64,000 nucleotides of DNA from Gracilariopsis chorda. Taxonomy: Eukaryota; Rhodophyta; Florideophyceae; Gracilariales; Gracilariaceae. The notes below the pieces were generated by a model that was not told where the DNA came from, ran no database searches, and worked only from the letters and a program-made list of their open reading frames with translations. The DNA lies in the NCBI GenBank assembly GCA_003194525.1, contig NBIV01000107.1:186001-250000 (forward strand). Direction: 5' to 3'. Made by a program: the position numbers and the translations under genes. Shown in pieces: positions 12,501 through 22,481 of the stretch. Every line of letters starts with the position of its first letter. Position 1 is the stretch's first letter.

Positions 12501-13267
12501 CCTCACCACATAGTGGTGAGCTCACCCAGATATGGGACGAACTCACTCAGCAATGGGACGACGAACGCAGTTATAGAGCATGTTTTCGGCTTCAAATCAT
12601 AGCAGTAGCTTTTTGGATGACTTTCGCGTCGCTGGGCGATATGATTCTTGTACGGGTTGAGAATAGCTTGCATGCCAATGGAGTTCAATGACGATGATAA
12701 ACCATGGTAACGCATTGAAAGACATGCCATAACGCAAAAACTGTTCAATAGAGAACTACAGTTTGTGTCTAGGCTTATGAACGATAAAAGCTTCCTCCTT
12801 TGGTGTTTGGTACTGCATTCTTTATCAACACTCATTTGCATCATGAGCACGTTTCGTCTATACATTTACGCAAATTCTTGTAACACCCACAGGTTATGAA
12901 AGTCAGGAATTGCCAGTGTTCAAACCCCTTTTGACCACAATGTCTTTAACCGCATTCTAAGCTTGTGACATTTCTGTTGTTTACCACAGTGTACCTTCTA
13001 CTGAATGGGCTTGTTGCCGAAGTCGTTTCAGCGCCCGAACTCGTAGTAGCCCAACATCGCAAAGGCTTTTTCAGGACACTCGTCAGAGAGCCGCCAATTA
13101 AACTGAACAATGAATGATCCTTCTTTCGAAGGTCGTCAACGATGTTAGCATATTTCACACCTTGATTATGTCACTGGTAATCGATAGAGTTTAGGGATGA
13201 AATGATAATCTGAATTACTTCTATCACTATGATGCTCTCATTCGTACTTAGAATGTACTATATCCGT

Positions 13268-16200
13268 TCAGGGGACCTGTTTTCGAAGGTCTTCCAACTC
13301 AGCAGGGGGAATGGTTGCACGTACTAATACTCTATCCTTGTGCCATTGATCCCAGAAATTGGTACATACATCCTGTCTACATACAGAACACCATTGCTTC
13401 TGTCGTAATCCTCCTTTCTTCCAAAACTCTTCTCCGTTCTTACGTATACTATAACTGTATGAACAAAGTGCACAGTATGAATCCTTGCTCTTCACCCTCT
13501 TGTGCAAGAGTGATTCAGACAATTTTCTTTTCGTGTCCTCCGGTAGATTATATTTCTGAACCACATCACGTTGATACTATGGTTTCATTTCCATAATTAC
13601 GGTACTCTGATTGTTGGCTGATGGCAATGAGTTTCGGCTTATGCAGGATTGGGCTCCCGATGTCTCTGTTTGTAACAGAGCATTGTAATCTTTCGCCAGC
13701 TGTCTTGCATATGAAGCAAAAAACGCACAACGCGTAACAGCATGTCTTAACTCTCGATAACCTTTGCCACTCTTTACATCATTCCAGGTGTCCGGTAGAG
13801 CCCCACTGTTTTTGGCAAGGGATAATCTGTGTACGATAGCGGCATTGTCTACCTGAAAGCAAAGCAAACGGCCAATGATACTTACGATTGGATTCTCAGA
13901 GGAGTTCGGAATGCATAAAGAAGTCAGTGCACAACTGAATTCATCGACCCCTCCATTCAAATGGTTCGAGTAGACCAATCTTGTTGGACATATCATTCGG
14001 GCTGGCGGTAGCGTCCTTGTCAGTGAAACTAATCTCCGGTATGCCAGACTCAGACTATAGTAGGTTGCATAAGAATGAAGGTCCGTGGCATGTGAAGATT
14101 GCAGCATTTGATCATATTCTTTTGGGATGTTCTGCGCGTCTTTTCCGACCCATTCAAAAGCTCCCACCCTCAATGCAGCAAGTACATAACTGTACTGGGA
14201 TAGCAAAACCTCATTGAATACAACGATGGCAGTGCGTATTATCTCTCCAATGCTGCATGTGCTTCCCTTTGCCACAAGAAAACCAACCTTGTTCGCTTTC
14301 AAACATACTGCATGATGGAGACACTGCAGCCTATATTCGGTAGATGAAACCAATTGTTGAAACACTAGCCCAGCATCTACACTTCTCCCAACTCCAGATA
14401 TTAAAATGGTGGAAACAAATTTCCTTGATACATCTCTGGCATCCTCAGTAGTTCGAAAAGCGTTCATAGTTTTGATTTCGATTGCATAAACTTGACGGGT
14501 TTCTTGTTTGTCAAGATAGACCATCAAAGCGTCAAGGCTGTCGGATATCATCAAACCAGATCTCGAAGATATCAATCCGATAGTACGGATGTATTCAGCT
14601 CTGTATTTGAACGTATCATCTTTCATCCTAGTCAAGAGCTATCCTTGGACATTGTGACTGTCAAAAATGTCAGTAGTTTCATCAGCACTTGTTTCTCATG
14701 AAATGATCCGTCTTTCATACCAACGGTACTCACTAATGGTTTCATAACCCATAAATCCAATGAAACCTTGTAAAGGACCTTCAGTAATTTCTTCTTCGCT
14801 GCGATCACCTGCTCCTCCGCTGAAAGCTCTTCAGCCTCATTTTCAACGAGTACAACCTCTCCAGTTGGCACCCGTAGTTGGAATAGCAGGATTTTCTCTA
14901 CAGTCTGTGCTTTCCGTAGCGTGCTAGAAACGGGATGCACAATTTGCACAATTCTCGACATGGCAGCAACTAGCTCCGCTTCTGTCTTGGCGTTGAGAGC
15001 ATTTATCTCTGCAGAAACCAAGAATGTCTTCATTTGGTCAAGCTCGTTCTCCGATGGGGCTTTAGAGAGCAAAATGTTAACTACCTCGCAAAGATTCTTC
15101 ACTCGAAGTTCCAAGCGTGTTAAAGGTTCAATTTTTGTGTCAGGAAAGTGAAAATTACCGTATCCAGTAGATGTTTCTTTCACAATATCCGCGAGAACAC
15201 GAACGTTGCTCTCAAATTGTGTGCTAGTGCTCGAATAAAGTTAGAGGTGGTCCGATAGGTGAACTGAAAAGCTCTAGCTAGGAACAACCCAGGATCTTCG
15301 GACTGCAATGCGGTCACTTCATATAATCCACTGAAAAAAACCCAACCGACTTTGTATCTAGCCAAATAAAGTCCATATGTCCCTCCTGTATTTCGTATAC
15401 CCGATGAAATTGTTTGAGATCCGCACTGCTATTTAGCTGTTGACAGCCTGCCTTGAGCACCATTGTAAACTCCGACGACTTGAACATTTCATCATTGTTA
15501 TGATAAACAGAAACCACTCTCCCACTATAGCTCTTTCGGTATACAACGGCTCCTATAGGGCGTCCAGAAGCTGTTGTGGGCTTCCGACGAGCTGCGTAAA
15601 TTGCGCGACATCCCCTATTGTTTATCTCAACGCCCTTGTGCCAATTGCGAGTTGGAACATCCCGAAACGAAAACGGGTAGTCCAATGATTTTTTGTGCGT
15701 ACCCAGTATAGTTGCGCCAAGCTGATTTAAAAAGTTGGTGGATTCTTGATCGCTGTACTCTCGATCTGCAGCGAAAATATATTCGATCATACCCCTAATG
15801 GGACGAGCAGTAGGAACACCGTGTAGCAATCTGATCAACCGTTGCCCCATATCAATCGACATGCCCCCAACCCTGGTATAATGTTCAGCCTAGAACACAG
15901 GATTCAATTCTGAGCAAATAGCATTGTTAACCGGACCCAAAGCCTTCTTCGGGTTATTTACATGGCTCAGCAGTGTAATTTGCGCACCTGCTTGAGATCG
16001 CAAACGCTGATGGTTGTCATCCAAGCTAAGAATAGTCTGTCCAGGAACCAACAAAAATAACCAATTGATAGCAGCCAGCTCGTCCTCTAGTTCTGTGATC
16101 AACGGATTAGTTCTACGAGGAAAATTTGACCATCCCGAGCCAAACTGCCCCCCCCGTGGTCGTCGTTGGGTATTGCAGCACAGAGCAGACCCAAATTCCA

Positions 16201-17257
16201 AGTACCGTTTGCCTGAGACACCTATGTCGAAGAAAAACTCTTTGTTCTCTGAAAGAGTCATTGTAATAACTAATGTGCCATATGATGCAGCAAGCACATG
16301 TAAAATGATTACTCCTTTGCACTCAAACTCGTCTATTGGTTGCTAATGACGAGCCCTCAGGACGCGGTTCACATTACTAGCAACCTCCGTCAAAATATAA
16401 CTCGGTAGGAACACTTCGAAGGTCACCCATCGAGACAAACTTGAGTATCCCGCATTGCTTGCAGAAGACGACATTTCACGAATCTCTTTTGTCATGTTTC
16501 TTAACACTGCATTGGGCTTTTCTACATACCTTTTCCAGAGCTTTCGGTTAATGTCGTCAACATCTAGTTCCAATGATTGAAATGGTGGGGAATAGTTCCA
16601 CTGCTTTAAACCTTCTGCTAAATTTCCTCGGTCTGACTCACTATCCGGATTGGATTCATTTGGAACAGATGTATTGTGCGAATGCGAGCTAAGACTTTCA
16701 TCAAATGTGCAGTCCATTTTGTCATTGAAGATAGACGACCAGACATCCTCCACCGCGACATGCTGTGCTTCCATGTCATTTGAGGTCATAGAATTTAATG
16801 CATTGTTTGCAAACTGGCGCTATTGATGGGGATATAACTCTTTAACTTCATCGTCTAATATAACTTCATCCTCCAAAATGTTGGAACATGCGAAATCCGT
16901 TGAGGTCGTACTAGTAGATGCTCTGCTTTGGAGATCTTCTTCGTGAAAACTAGGATCCTCGTTACTGCTCTTTGTAAAACTTGAACCCTGAATAATATAA
17001 TCCATGTATTGCTCTAGGGTTTGATGGGGTTGATCTACTACAGAATGCGAATTTTGACCATCGGATAAGTTGAAAGAAGGTGGTGCACAAGTTTCCTCAT
17101 CACTAGGCATGGGTGGTGGCTCTTGAAGTGGAAACACAAAATAGTTTTGAGTCTCAAGACTGGAATTTGGGTCGCAAAGTGGGTTTTCATCTTCGGACAG
17201 AAACTGATCAGCATCATGTTCATTGCAGGAAAGACGTTTTGGCGGCGGTAGAGGCAT
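13268..17257 (-). pseudogene. piggyBac-like transposase with inserted PD-(D/E)XK nuclease-like domain
   Basis: Order from the N-terminus: an acidic Ser/Pro-rich region (17257-16820); a leader with FEVFLPSYILTEVASNVNRV (about 16430), matching the piggyBac region before the core; ILSLDDNHQRLRS near 16020 (first Asp); EYIFAADREYSDQ and LGATILGTHKK near 15700-15790 (second Asp); FIWLDTKSVGFFS near 15350; a region absent from ordinary piggyBac (15200-14250); NGGVDEFSC near 13945, equivalent to the GGVD motif with the third Asp; and a C-terminal cysteine-rich domain CALC...CSVC..DVCTNFWDQWH at 13330-13485, the DNA-binding zinc module of piggyBac transposases. Most of it lies in one frame. Four in-frame stops there (16820, 16343, 15890, 13577) are all TAG. 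Frame changes occur near 15340 (in a T7 run), near 15230 and near 14635. The copy looks dead unless some of these are spliced or recoded. Confidence 0.8.
14250..14760 (-). other. PD-(D/E)XK (YqaJ-like) nuclease-like domain inside the transposase
   Basis: Between the transposase segments FIWLDTKSVGFFS and NGGVDEFSC lies a stretch with the layout of a PD-(D/E)XK nuclease. A conserved-looking MKDGSFHEKQVLMKLL helix is at about 14690-14720, then GLMISDSLDALMVYL with the metal-binding Asp near 14540-14555, then VYAIEIKTM, giving the E-x-K pair near 14475. Finally YRLQCLHHAVCL near 14320 corresponds to the Y-x-x-Q helix of lambda-exonuclease/YqaJ proteins, followed by GFLVA. The motif order and spacing fit the family; catalytic activity is inference. 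The frame changes near 14635, so domain and helix are in adjacent frames. Confidence 0.65.
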
Positions 17258-17336
17258 TATTGTGCCAACTTCTGGCGGGAACAGAAAGGTTGAATTGGTG
17301 AGTACTTACGTCGCGTTCGGTAATTTTTTCAGTGAG

Positions 17337-17442
17337 CTCACCGAACAGTGCAGCGGGCGGGACGGAAATACGGCGATGTGGGACTGCCTCACCGCCCTCA
17401 CCCTGAAAAATCGGTGAGGAAATTTCCTCACTAAAGTGGCAT
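17337..17442 (-). repeat. Right terminal inverted repeat of the piggyBac-like element
   Basis: Partner of the left repeat. Read on the minus strand it starts ATGCCACTTTAGTGAGG and ends GCACTGTTCGGTGAG. The transposase ATG lies only 80 bases inside it, so this repeat probably also holds the promoter. Confidence 0.9.
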
Positions 17443-17891
17443 AGGGGTAGAGTTTTTGAAAGAGACCGGAGGAAGGTTTATGGGAGCTTGGGGAGAAGGT
17501 ATACGGCTGCAGTATGGATACAGTCGATGGAGAAACTGTACTTGGCAGTGAGTAAAGAATACTTTTAGAAGCACATGAGAAGGCTGCTAGGTGCTTTTTT
17601 GGAACACACTTGCAGAATGCTTCAGTAGTGTCTGGACTATTCCATGCTTTGCTGTGAACCCAGCTGCACTATGATAATACAGTTTATTACGCTCTGTACG
17701 CGGCCAGAACATCATTGCTGTTGAAGAACCAAAGTGTTTACACGATGTCGGATTTCCTGGATGTGCACCAGGAAATGTTCTTTCGCTTGTACGCAAGGCA
17801 ACCCAATCGTCGTGAAAGGGGATTGTTGTGACTCCGAGTCGCAACAGTGCAAGGTTTGGCCTTGCCTTGCCAATCCCAAAATGAGAGTAAT
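17443..17891. other. Gap between the piggyBac-like element and the DIRS-like element
   Basis: Probably the 3' untranslated and terminal part of the minus-strand DIRS-like element, plus a short piece of the DNA into which the piggyBac-like element inserted. I searched for inverted terminal repeats matching the region beyond 22500 and found none by eye. Confidence 0.3.
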
Positions 17892-19091
17892 TTACTCGTG
17901 GCGGGTTCTGAGAATTTCAACGTCTTTGTAATTAAAACATTGCCGTAGAAGTTTGTCAAAACAATCTGGGTAGCCAGAAACTCGGGTTTGCATCTCGGTT
18001 GAAATTTTGATTCGAGTAACGGCAGAACGGCCGTTAGTTAAATACCTTTGCAGTGACGAAAACGATTTCCATCTGCCCGTACGTGCAATAGTTTTCGCAG
18101 AATGGCCAGCAAGGAAATCGGTAAGCGCACCCCCAATTCTTGCTGAATGCGTAGTGAATCGATTTGACTGTATACCAAAATGCTGAGCGGCTTGTTTAAA
18201 AAGCAAGTTATACTTCTCATAATGCAAGTCAAATAAGGTTGACTCTGAGTGGCGTGAGAGACTTTCGAGGTAACTTTGCAACAGGGTTATCACAAATTTG
18301 TCTCGAATCGGTGTAAACTGCATGGGACCAGTCTTTGATTTCTCAATATTAATCCCGATGATCTGGCCTCCAGCGTGGGAAATACGCACATCTTGAGGTA
18401 GAACCACATCACATCTACGTAGTGCAAGAACCTCCGAGGCTCTCATGTAGGTACACCATTGTACGCAAAGTGCAACTGCAGCGTGCAAACAATTCTGCGA
18501 GATGAAATATTGAGCAAAAGCCATCATGAAGAGCTTTGTAAGAGGCAATGCGGATAAAGGAGGGTTCAACTTATTCCAACCAATCAATGCTCGTCGAGAT
18601 AACTTGAAATGGAGGTCTGGGGAGGGTACAGATAACGACAGAAAGGCTAGAGCATAGACTACCTGTTGACGTTGACCTGCTGAACGGTTTTCATTGCACG
18701 CTTCGTGCAAATAATCGACAAAGCACTCATCAAGCTCGTTTGGCGAACACGGTATATATCGGAGCGAATGTTTGAAATCAGTGTACGCATTAACATACAA
18801 ATCTCGTGTATTCGGAGACAGGGTGGCGGCAATAAGTGGATACTTCTCGAAGAAATTTTCCGTAGGAAGTTTGAAACCGTCCATTCGATTGGGAGTGCGA
18901 AAATATCTGCTGCTGGTCTCTCGATGCTTCAAGCTTTTCTTCTGGATGCCGAAGTTACTGATAAGCGATTTCTTCCATTGCCGTTCAAATGCAATGTGAG
19001 AGAGACTGAGTCGTGGCCTTGCAATGGGGTTCATCCTGGCTGAATCGTTTTCTGCGTGAGTCGGCCTGGATGGAAGCCGTACGCTACTCAT
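17892..19091 (-). CDS. Tyrosine recombinase of the DIRS-like element
   Basis: A 399-residue protein with the catalytic landmarks of tyrosine recombinases. An N-terminal SAM-like binding domain includes SPNTRDLYVNAYTDFKHSL. The box I arginine is in CTYMRASEVLALRRCDV. A lysine follows in NIEKSKTGPMQF. The box II pair is in THSARIGGALTDFLA (H-x-x-R), followed by GRWKSFSSLQRYL, which holds the nucleophile tyrosine. In DIRS-type elements this enzyme replaces integrase and inserts a circular intermediate without target duplication (established for the class). The ATG at 19091 overlaps the upstream RNase H reading frame by 8 bases. The frame is open throughout. Confidence 0.9.
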   Translation of the reverse strand: MSSVRLPSRPTHAENDSARMNPIARPRLSLSHIAFERQWKKSLISNFGIQKKSLKHRETSSRYFRTPNRMDGFKLPTENFFEKYPLIAATLSPNTRDLYVNAYTDFKHSLRYIPCSPNELDECFVDYLHEACNENRSAGQRQQVVYALAFLSLSVPSPDLHFKLSRRALIGWNKLNPPLSALPLTKLFMMAFAQYFISQNCLHAAVALCVQWCTYMRASEVLALRRCDVVLPQDVRISHAGGQIIGINIEKSKTGPMQFTPIRDKFVITLLQSYLESLSRHSESTLFDLHYEKYNLLFKQAAQHFGIQSNRFTTHSARIGGALTDFLAGHSAKTIARTGRWKSFSSLQRYLTNGRSAVTRIKISTEMQTRVSGYPDCFDKLLRQCFNYKDVEILRTRHE

Positions 19092-21657
19092 AGCTTCCCG
19101 CCTTAAAACGTGGTCGAGAAGGGCCGTCGGCGGGGTTTAGGGTTGTAGGTACGTGAACGAACAAAGGTTCTAAGTCGTGAGCGATGCACACTCCTGCGTA
19201 TCGTCGACATGGGAGACACAGACTCGAAGATGAAGAGCGGCCCTTTCGAAAGGCGCCAATAGTAACCATAGAATCCGAAAGTATCAGGACGCGCAGACCA
19301 GTTATGTCAAAGGAGGCTGCCCATTCCAAAGCAAGGACTGCAGTATGTGCTTCAAGAACATTAATATGTTCATCTCTTCGCCATTTGTGAACAAAAGCTG
19401 TCTTCCAGTGGTGATTTTGAACAAAGTAAAACAGCATTGCGCTTGCATTCACAGACGGGCCTTCAAAAGCAAGGGCAGTAAGATTCGATATCCACAAAGT
19501 GTTGGCTTTCGTATACACAACTGCTCCGGCGTCGGGGGAGGCGTCGATGGCGATGACATGATTCCAGTAAGGTCTATTGAGACGAATGGATGAAAGCGGG
19601 AGCAGTCTTGTCAGCAATGTTAGCTCTCGAAAAACGGCGACTTGAATTGAGTTGTTGACCTTCGAAGGCTGTTCCAGAAATTGAAAGGTGCGATAAAGAA
19701 TAGAGAGCAAAGGCCGGCATCCTAAAGCGATCCAAATAAGTTTTCCCACAGATGAACGAACTCTTGATTCTTCCAAGGGGGACTAGATGATCGCGGATAC
19801 GCTTGTGAGCGCAGAGTTCAACTTTTCTAGTTTCGGTCGCAAGATGTGTCTTTGTAGGCACCAGTTCCATCCCATGAACGTGAGCTGATTCTTTTCCAGT
19901 TCACCGGGTGGTGATGACTTTGCACGTTTGATAGGTAACTGGTTCCGTTGAAGCACAGACTCAACGAGGTTTTGGAGCCTTATGGCATCCTGGTCGCTCC
20001 ATCCTGCAAGTACGAAGTTGAGGTCATCAATAATGTGTAGTATCAAGGAACAGTTCGATTTCAACTTCACTGTGCCGTTCTGTTTGTGCAAAAGGATTGG
20101 GAAAGGGAAAGTGGATGTAAATCCGAGTGTGCGCGATGTGTCTTGAAAAATGCGAAAAGCTTCGACGTAGCATGACTCGACAAAGGTATGTCCAATAAAG
20201 ACTGACCATTTGAATCCCATTGGCAATGTACGTTGACAGGGTCGCATCTTCTGAGCTTGACGGGGCCTGAAACCCAAGGATCGTTCGATGTATCTTTGGA
20301 GTTTTCCGGAAAGATCTCCAAATGCAATCTGAGCCAAAGGGAACAAAGCGGCTAGGTTGAAGGGAAGACGAATGTTGTGGAACATATTTGAGATGTCAAG
20401 GAAAAAGCTGGACAAACCGGGTGTCGTATCAGAGAGAAGTACAGCAGAAAAATTTCCAGGGTTAGGCAGAGACATGTGAGGTGAGTCAGGAATGCAAATG
20501 TTTTGCACCCTCGGCCAGCTGATTAACCGGTCTTTCTGTTCGTCTTTCACGACAGCAAACGAATTCAAGGTAAGATGGTTCGCAAGCTCCCTATATGAAG
20601 TATTCTCTTCATCAACAAGTGACCACTGCAACATTCCAGAATCAGAGAGGCGGAGTAGCATTTGAGGGTATTGATTCGGAGCACAATGGATGCGAGGTGG
20701 TAGAACGTCAGCACTTGATATGTACATCTGAATGGTTTGGAGAAGCTGATTGAAACCATCCCCGAGAAACAAACGCTGGACTTGTGTTGGCATTCGGCTG
20801 GTACAAACAGAATGATCAGATGACGTCTCGGCTGGCAAGTCCAGACGAGCGGCCCGAATCATCGTAAAATCACCCCGTACTAGACCCGCCGACTGGAGAG
20901 AATCAAGGAACTGAGTAGAGTCTCGTACGAGCTCGTCTTCAACATGAAGAATTTTGGTGGACTTCCTTGCGACCCAGCGTGGGAAAGAGAGGCTCTGCAC
21001 TTCGTGACGTCCGTAGGCCTTGGTGAAGTCAGAATGTCTCTTCACGATCGAACGGACTGCTGCTCTGGTTTGAGTTCGGGGGATATTGTTGAAGCTTTTA
21101 GGCTTACTGTACCCGAGGAAAAGGAAATCTAGAAAAGCGAGAACTTCAGTAATGTGCGATCCAGCGCCGCAAAGGGGCCCTTTTCGTAGAAACTGAGTCA
21201 AAGGAAAGGTTCGAGGCCTGACAGGATCAATTACAACTGAGGTGTTTCGGTGGTGTTGTCGCGATGATTTGCTCTGGGTCTCTTGGGTCTTTGAGGTCCC
21301 CTCGTTGGTCGCTTCGCTAAACTTCGTACCGCATTTCGAGCCTTTGATGCTGCAGATATGTGCCGGTTGACGATTGAACGCATAGCTGGAACTCTTATAC
21401 CAGTGTCGGGATACACGTCCAGAGAAGGTAGGACATGTTGTAAAGCTTCGTCGCGAGTTAACGGACTGGGCCCGGAAGTCAAATTCTCTACTTCCAAGAG
21501 AGCCCAGAGTCTTCGAAGGGCTACTTCCGTCCATGGAGCTTTTGTGACTGCTTCTTCCATGGCAGCGAATGTGCAGAAGTGAAAGTGAAGACATCTCGCC
21601 AAAGTGAGGGCTTCTACTTCTGAGCTGAAGGGTCTTCCGTCCGACTGGCGCGTCCAT
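19084..21657 (-). CDS. Reverse transcriptase and RNase H of the DIRS-like element
   Basis: The reverse transcriptase core lies in about 20900-19800. It has FAVVKDEQKDRLISWPR near 20530, SSFFLDISNMFHNIRLP near 20380, QRTLPMGFKWSVFIGHTFVE near 20200, and the catalytic box LHIIDDLNFVLAGWS near 20010, with IDD in place of the usual YxDD. FMGWNW follows. RNase H is in 19776-19084, with VIAIDASPDAGAVVYT (first Asp), a glutamate in NVLEAHTAVLALEWA, and ILSDSMVTIGAF. It ends with LNPADGPSR, a motif typical of DIRS and pararetrovirus RNase H. The upstream frame overlaps the gag-like gene and its true start is unclear. Confidence 0.85.
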
Positions 21658-22481
21658 CTGACATTTCGGACTACCAATTCGATATTCAGACCTTCTTGGC
21701 AGAAAGAGTGAAGAATAGATGGCCCCATGAGTTGCTGAACGTTGAGGAGTACGGAAGAGTGGCCCGGATACGCTGCAAGCTGGCTCGGACGTACGGGCGT
21801 TGGGCCTCCGAGCCTTGAATAAAAATCCTGTGCTTCTTCGTCACCTTCTCCAGTGGGGACTCCAGCGACATGATGAATCTTTTGTCTCTTTGTGTTCACA
21901 TCTTGAGGCAGTAGGTCATCCAAAGGGTTGGGCCTTTTGGGCGCTGGAGGCGTATCGTCCAGAATTCGCGTCGGAGCCTGCGTAATATCGTCTACCTGAG
22001 CCATGTCTCTTCGTTCGAGAGCTGCACGAGTTGCCCCCAGCTGCCATTTGAGAATGAGACTACAAACAGACTTTGCGTCATCTGAATCATACGCTCTCGG
22101 ACTGAGTTTCGAATCGAGGCGCATACAGGTTTCAAAAAGCTTAACCAAGTCCGGGAGGTTGCTTAATGCCATTTTGTCAAGATCCTCAACGGATAACGAG
22201 AACATTCTTTCTATTTCACGTGGATCATCCGCGGGTTCAGTACTGTTGCCTCCGCTTGCAAGCATATTTTCTCGCCAACCAAGAACAATAGCCAGAAGTT
22301 TGTACACACTTCTTGGCACAGCAGAAACTTGACTACGAACATGATTTGGAGCGGTGGAGACAATGTTCTTCAAGGCGTTGTGATTTGCAGTACAAAGCGT
22401 GTTGATGGAGACTGATTGAAGGTTGCTGTATGTGAGCGGCACAATTTGTCTTTCAGGATGAATGTCATCTGATTCGGACAT
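21231..22481 (-). CDS. Gag-like ORF1 of the DIRS-like element
   Basis: I start this at the internal ATG at 22481 (MSESDDIHPERQ). The open frame extends further upstream, but that part is Phe/Trp/Lys-rich, unlike the rest. The product is about 416 residues, hydrophilic, with a helical middle, a Pro/Lys-rich linker (PPAPKRPNPLDDLLPQ) and an Arg/Lys-rich tail (KRPTRGPQRPKRPRANH) suited to nucleic-acid binding. No zinc knuckle is seen. The 3' end overlaps the start of the reverse transcriptase frame by about 400 bases. Assignment as gag rests on position and composition only. Confidence 0.6.
   Translation of the reverse strand: MSESDDIHPERQIVPLTYSNLQSVSINTLCTANHNALKNIVSTAPNHVRSQVSAVPRSVYKLLAIVLGWRENMLASGGNSTEPADDPREIERMFSLSVEDLDKMALSNLPDLVKLFETCMRLDSKLSPRAYDSDDAKSVCSLILKWQLGATRAALERRDMAQVDDITQAPTRILDDTPPAPKRPNPLDDLLPQDVNTKRQKIHHVAGVPTGEGDEEAQDFYSRLGGPTPVRPSQLAAYPGHSSVLLNVQQLMGPSILHSFCQEGLNIELVVRNVRWTRQSDGRPFSSEVEALTLARCLHFHFCTFAAMEEAVTKAPWTEVALRRLWALLEVENLTSGPSPLTRDEALQHVLPSLDVYPDTGIRVPAMRSIVNRHISAASKARNAVRSLAKRPTRGPQRPKRPRANHRDNTTETPQL

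Larger units (their letters stand above)
12395..17442 (-). mobile_element. piggyBac-like DNA transposon with nuclease-fused transposase, 5.05 kb
   Basis: A complete-length element bounded by 106-bp terminal inverted repeats at 12395-12500 and 17337-17442, about 88% identical by my hand alignment. The transposase gene reads on the minus strand from an ATG at 17257, just inside the right repeat, to about 13268. The 3' part (12501-13267) holds no convincing coding sequence. Outside the repeats both flanks show CCC-N before ATGCCACT, so the repeat may extend four bases further each side. The TTAA target duplication typical of piggyBac is not visible. Superfamily assignment comes from three aspartate motifs and a C-terminal cysteine-rich domain in the protein. 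Confidence 0.85.
17892..22481 (-). mobile_element. DIRS-like tyrosine-recombinase retrotransposon, nearly whole
   Basis: Three coding blocks in the DIRS order lie on the minus strand: a gag-like protein, reverse transcriptase with RNase H, and a tyrosine recombinase. Reading frames are long and domains intact, with about one break visible, so this is much younger than the neighbouring Ty3/Gypsy remnants. The recombinase overlaps the end of the RNase H region by a few bases, as is common in this class. The terminal inverted repeats and internal complementary region that DIRS elements use were not identified, so the outer ends (perhaps 17600-22700) are uncertain. Confidence 0.85.

Noticed and set aside
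13577-16822. UAG reassigned to an amino acid in this genome
   Set aside because: Host genes here do not use in-frame TAG, so a changed nuclear code is not supported. Decay or element-specific readthrough is more likely.
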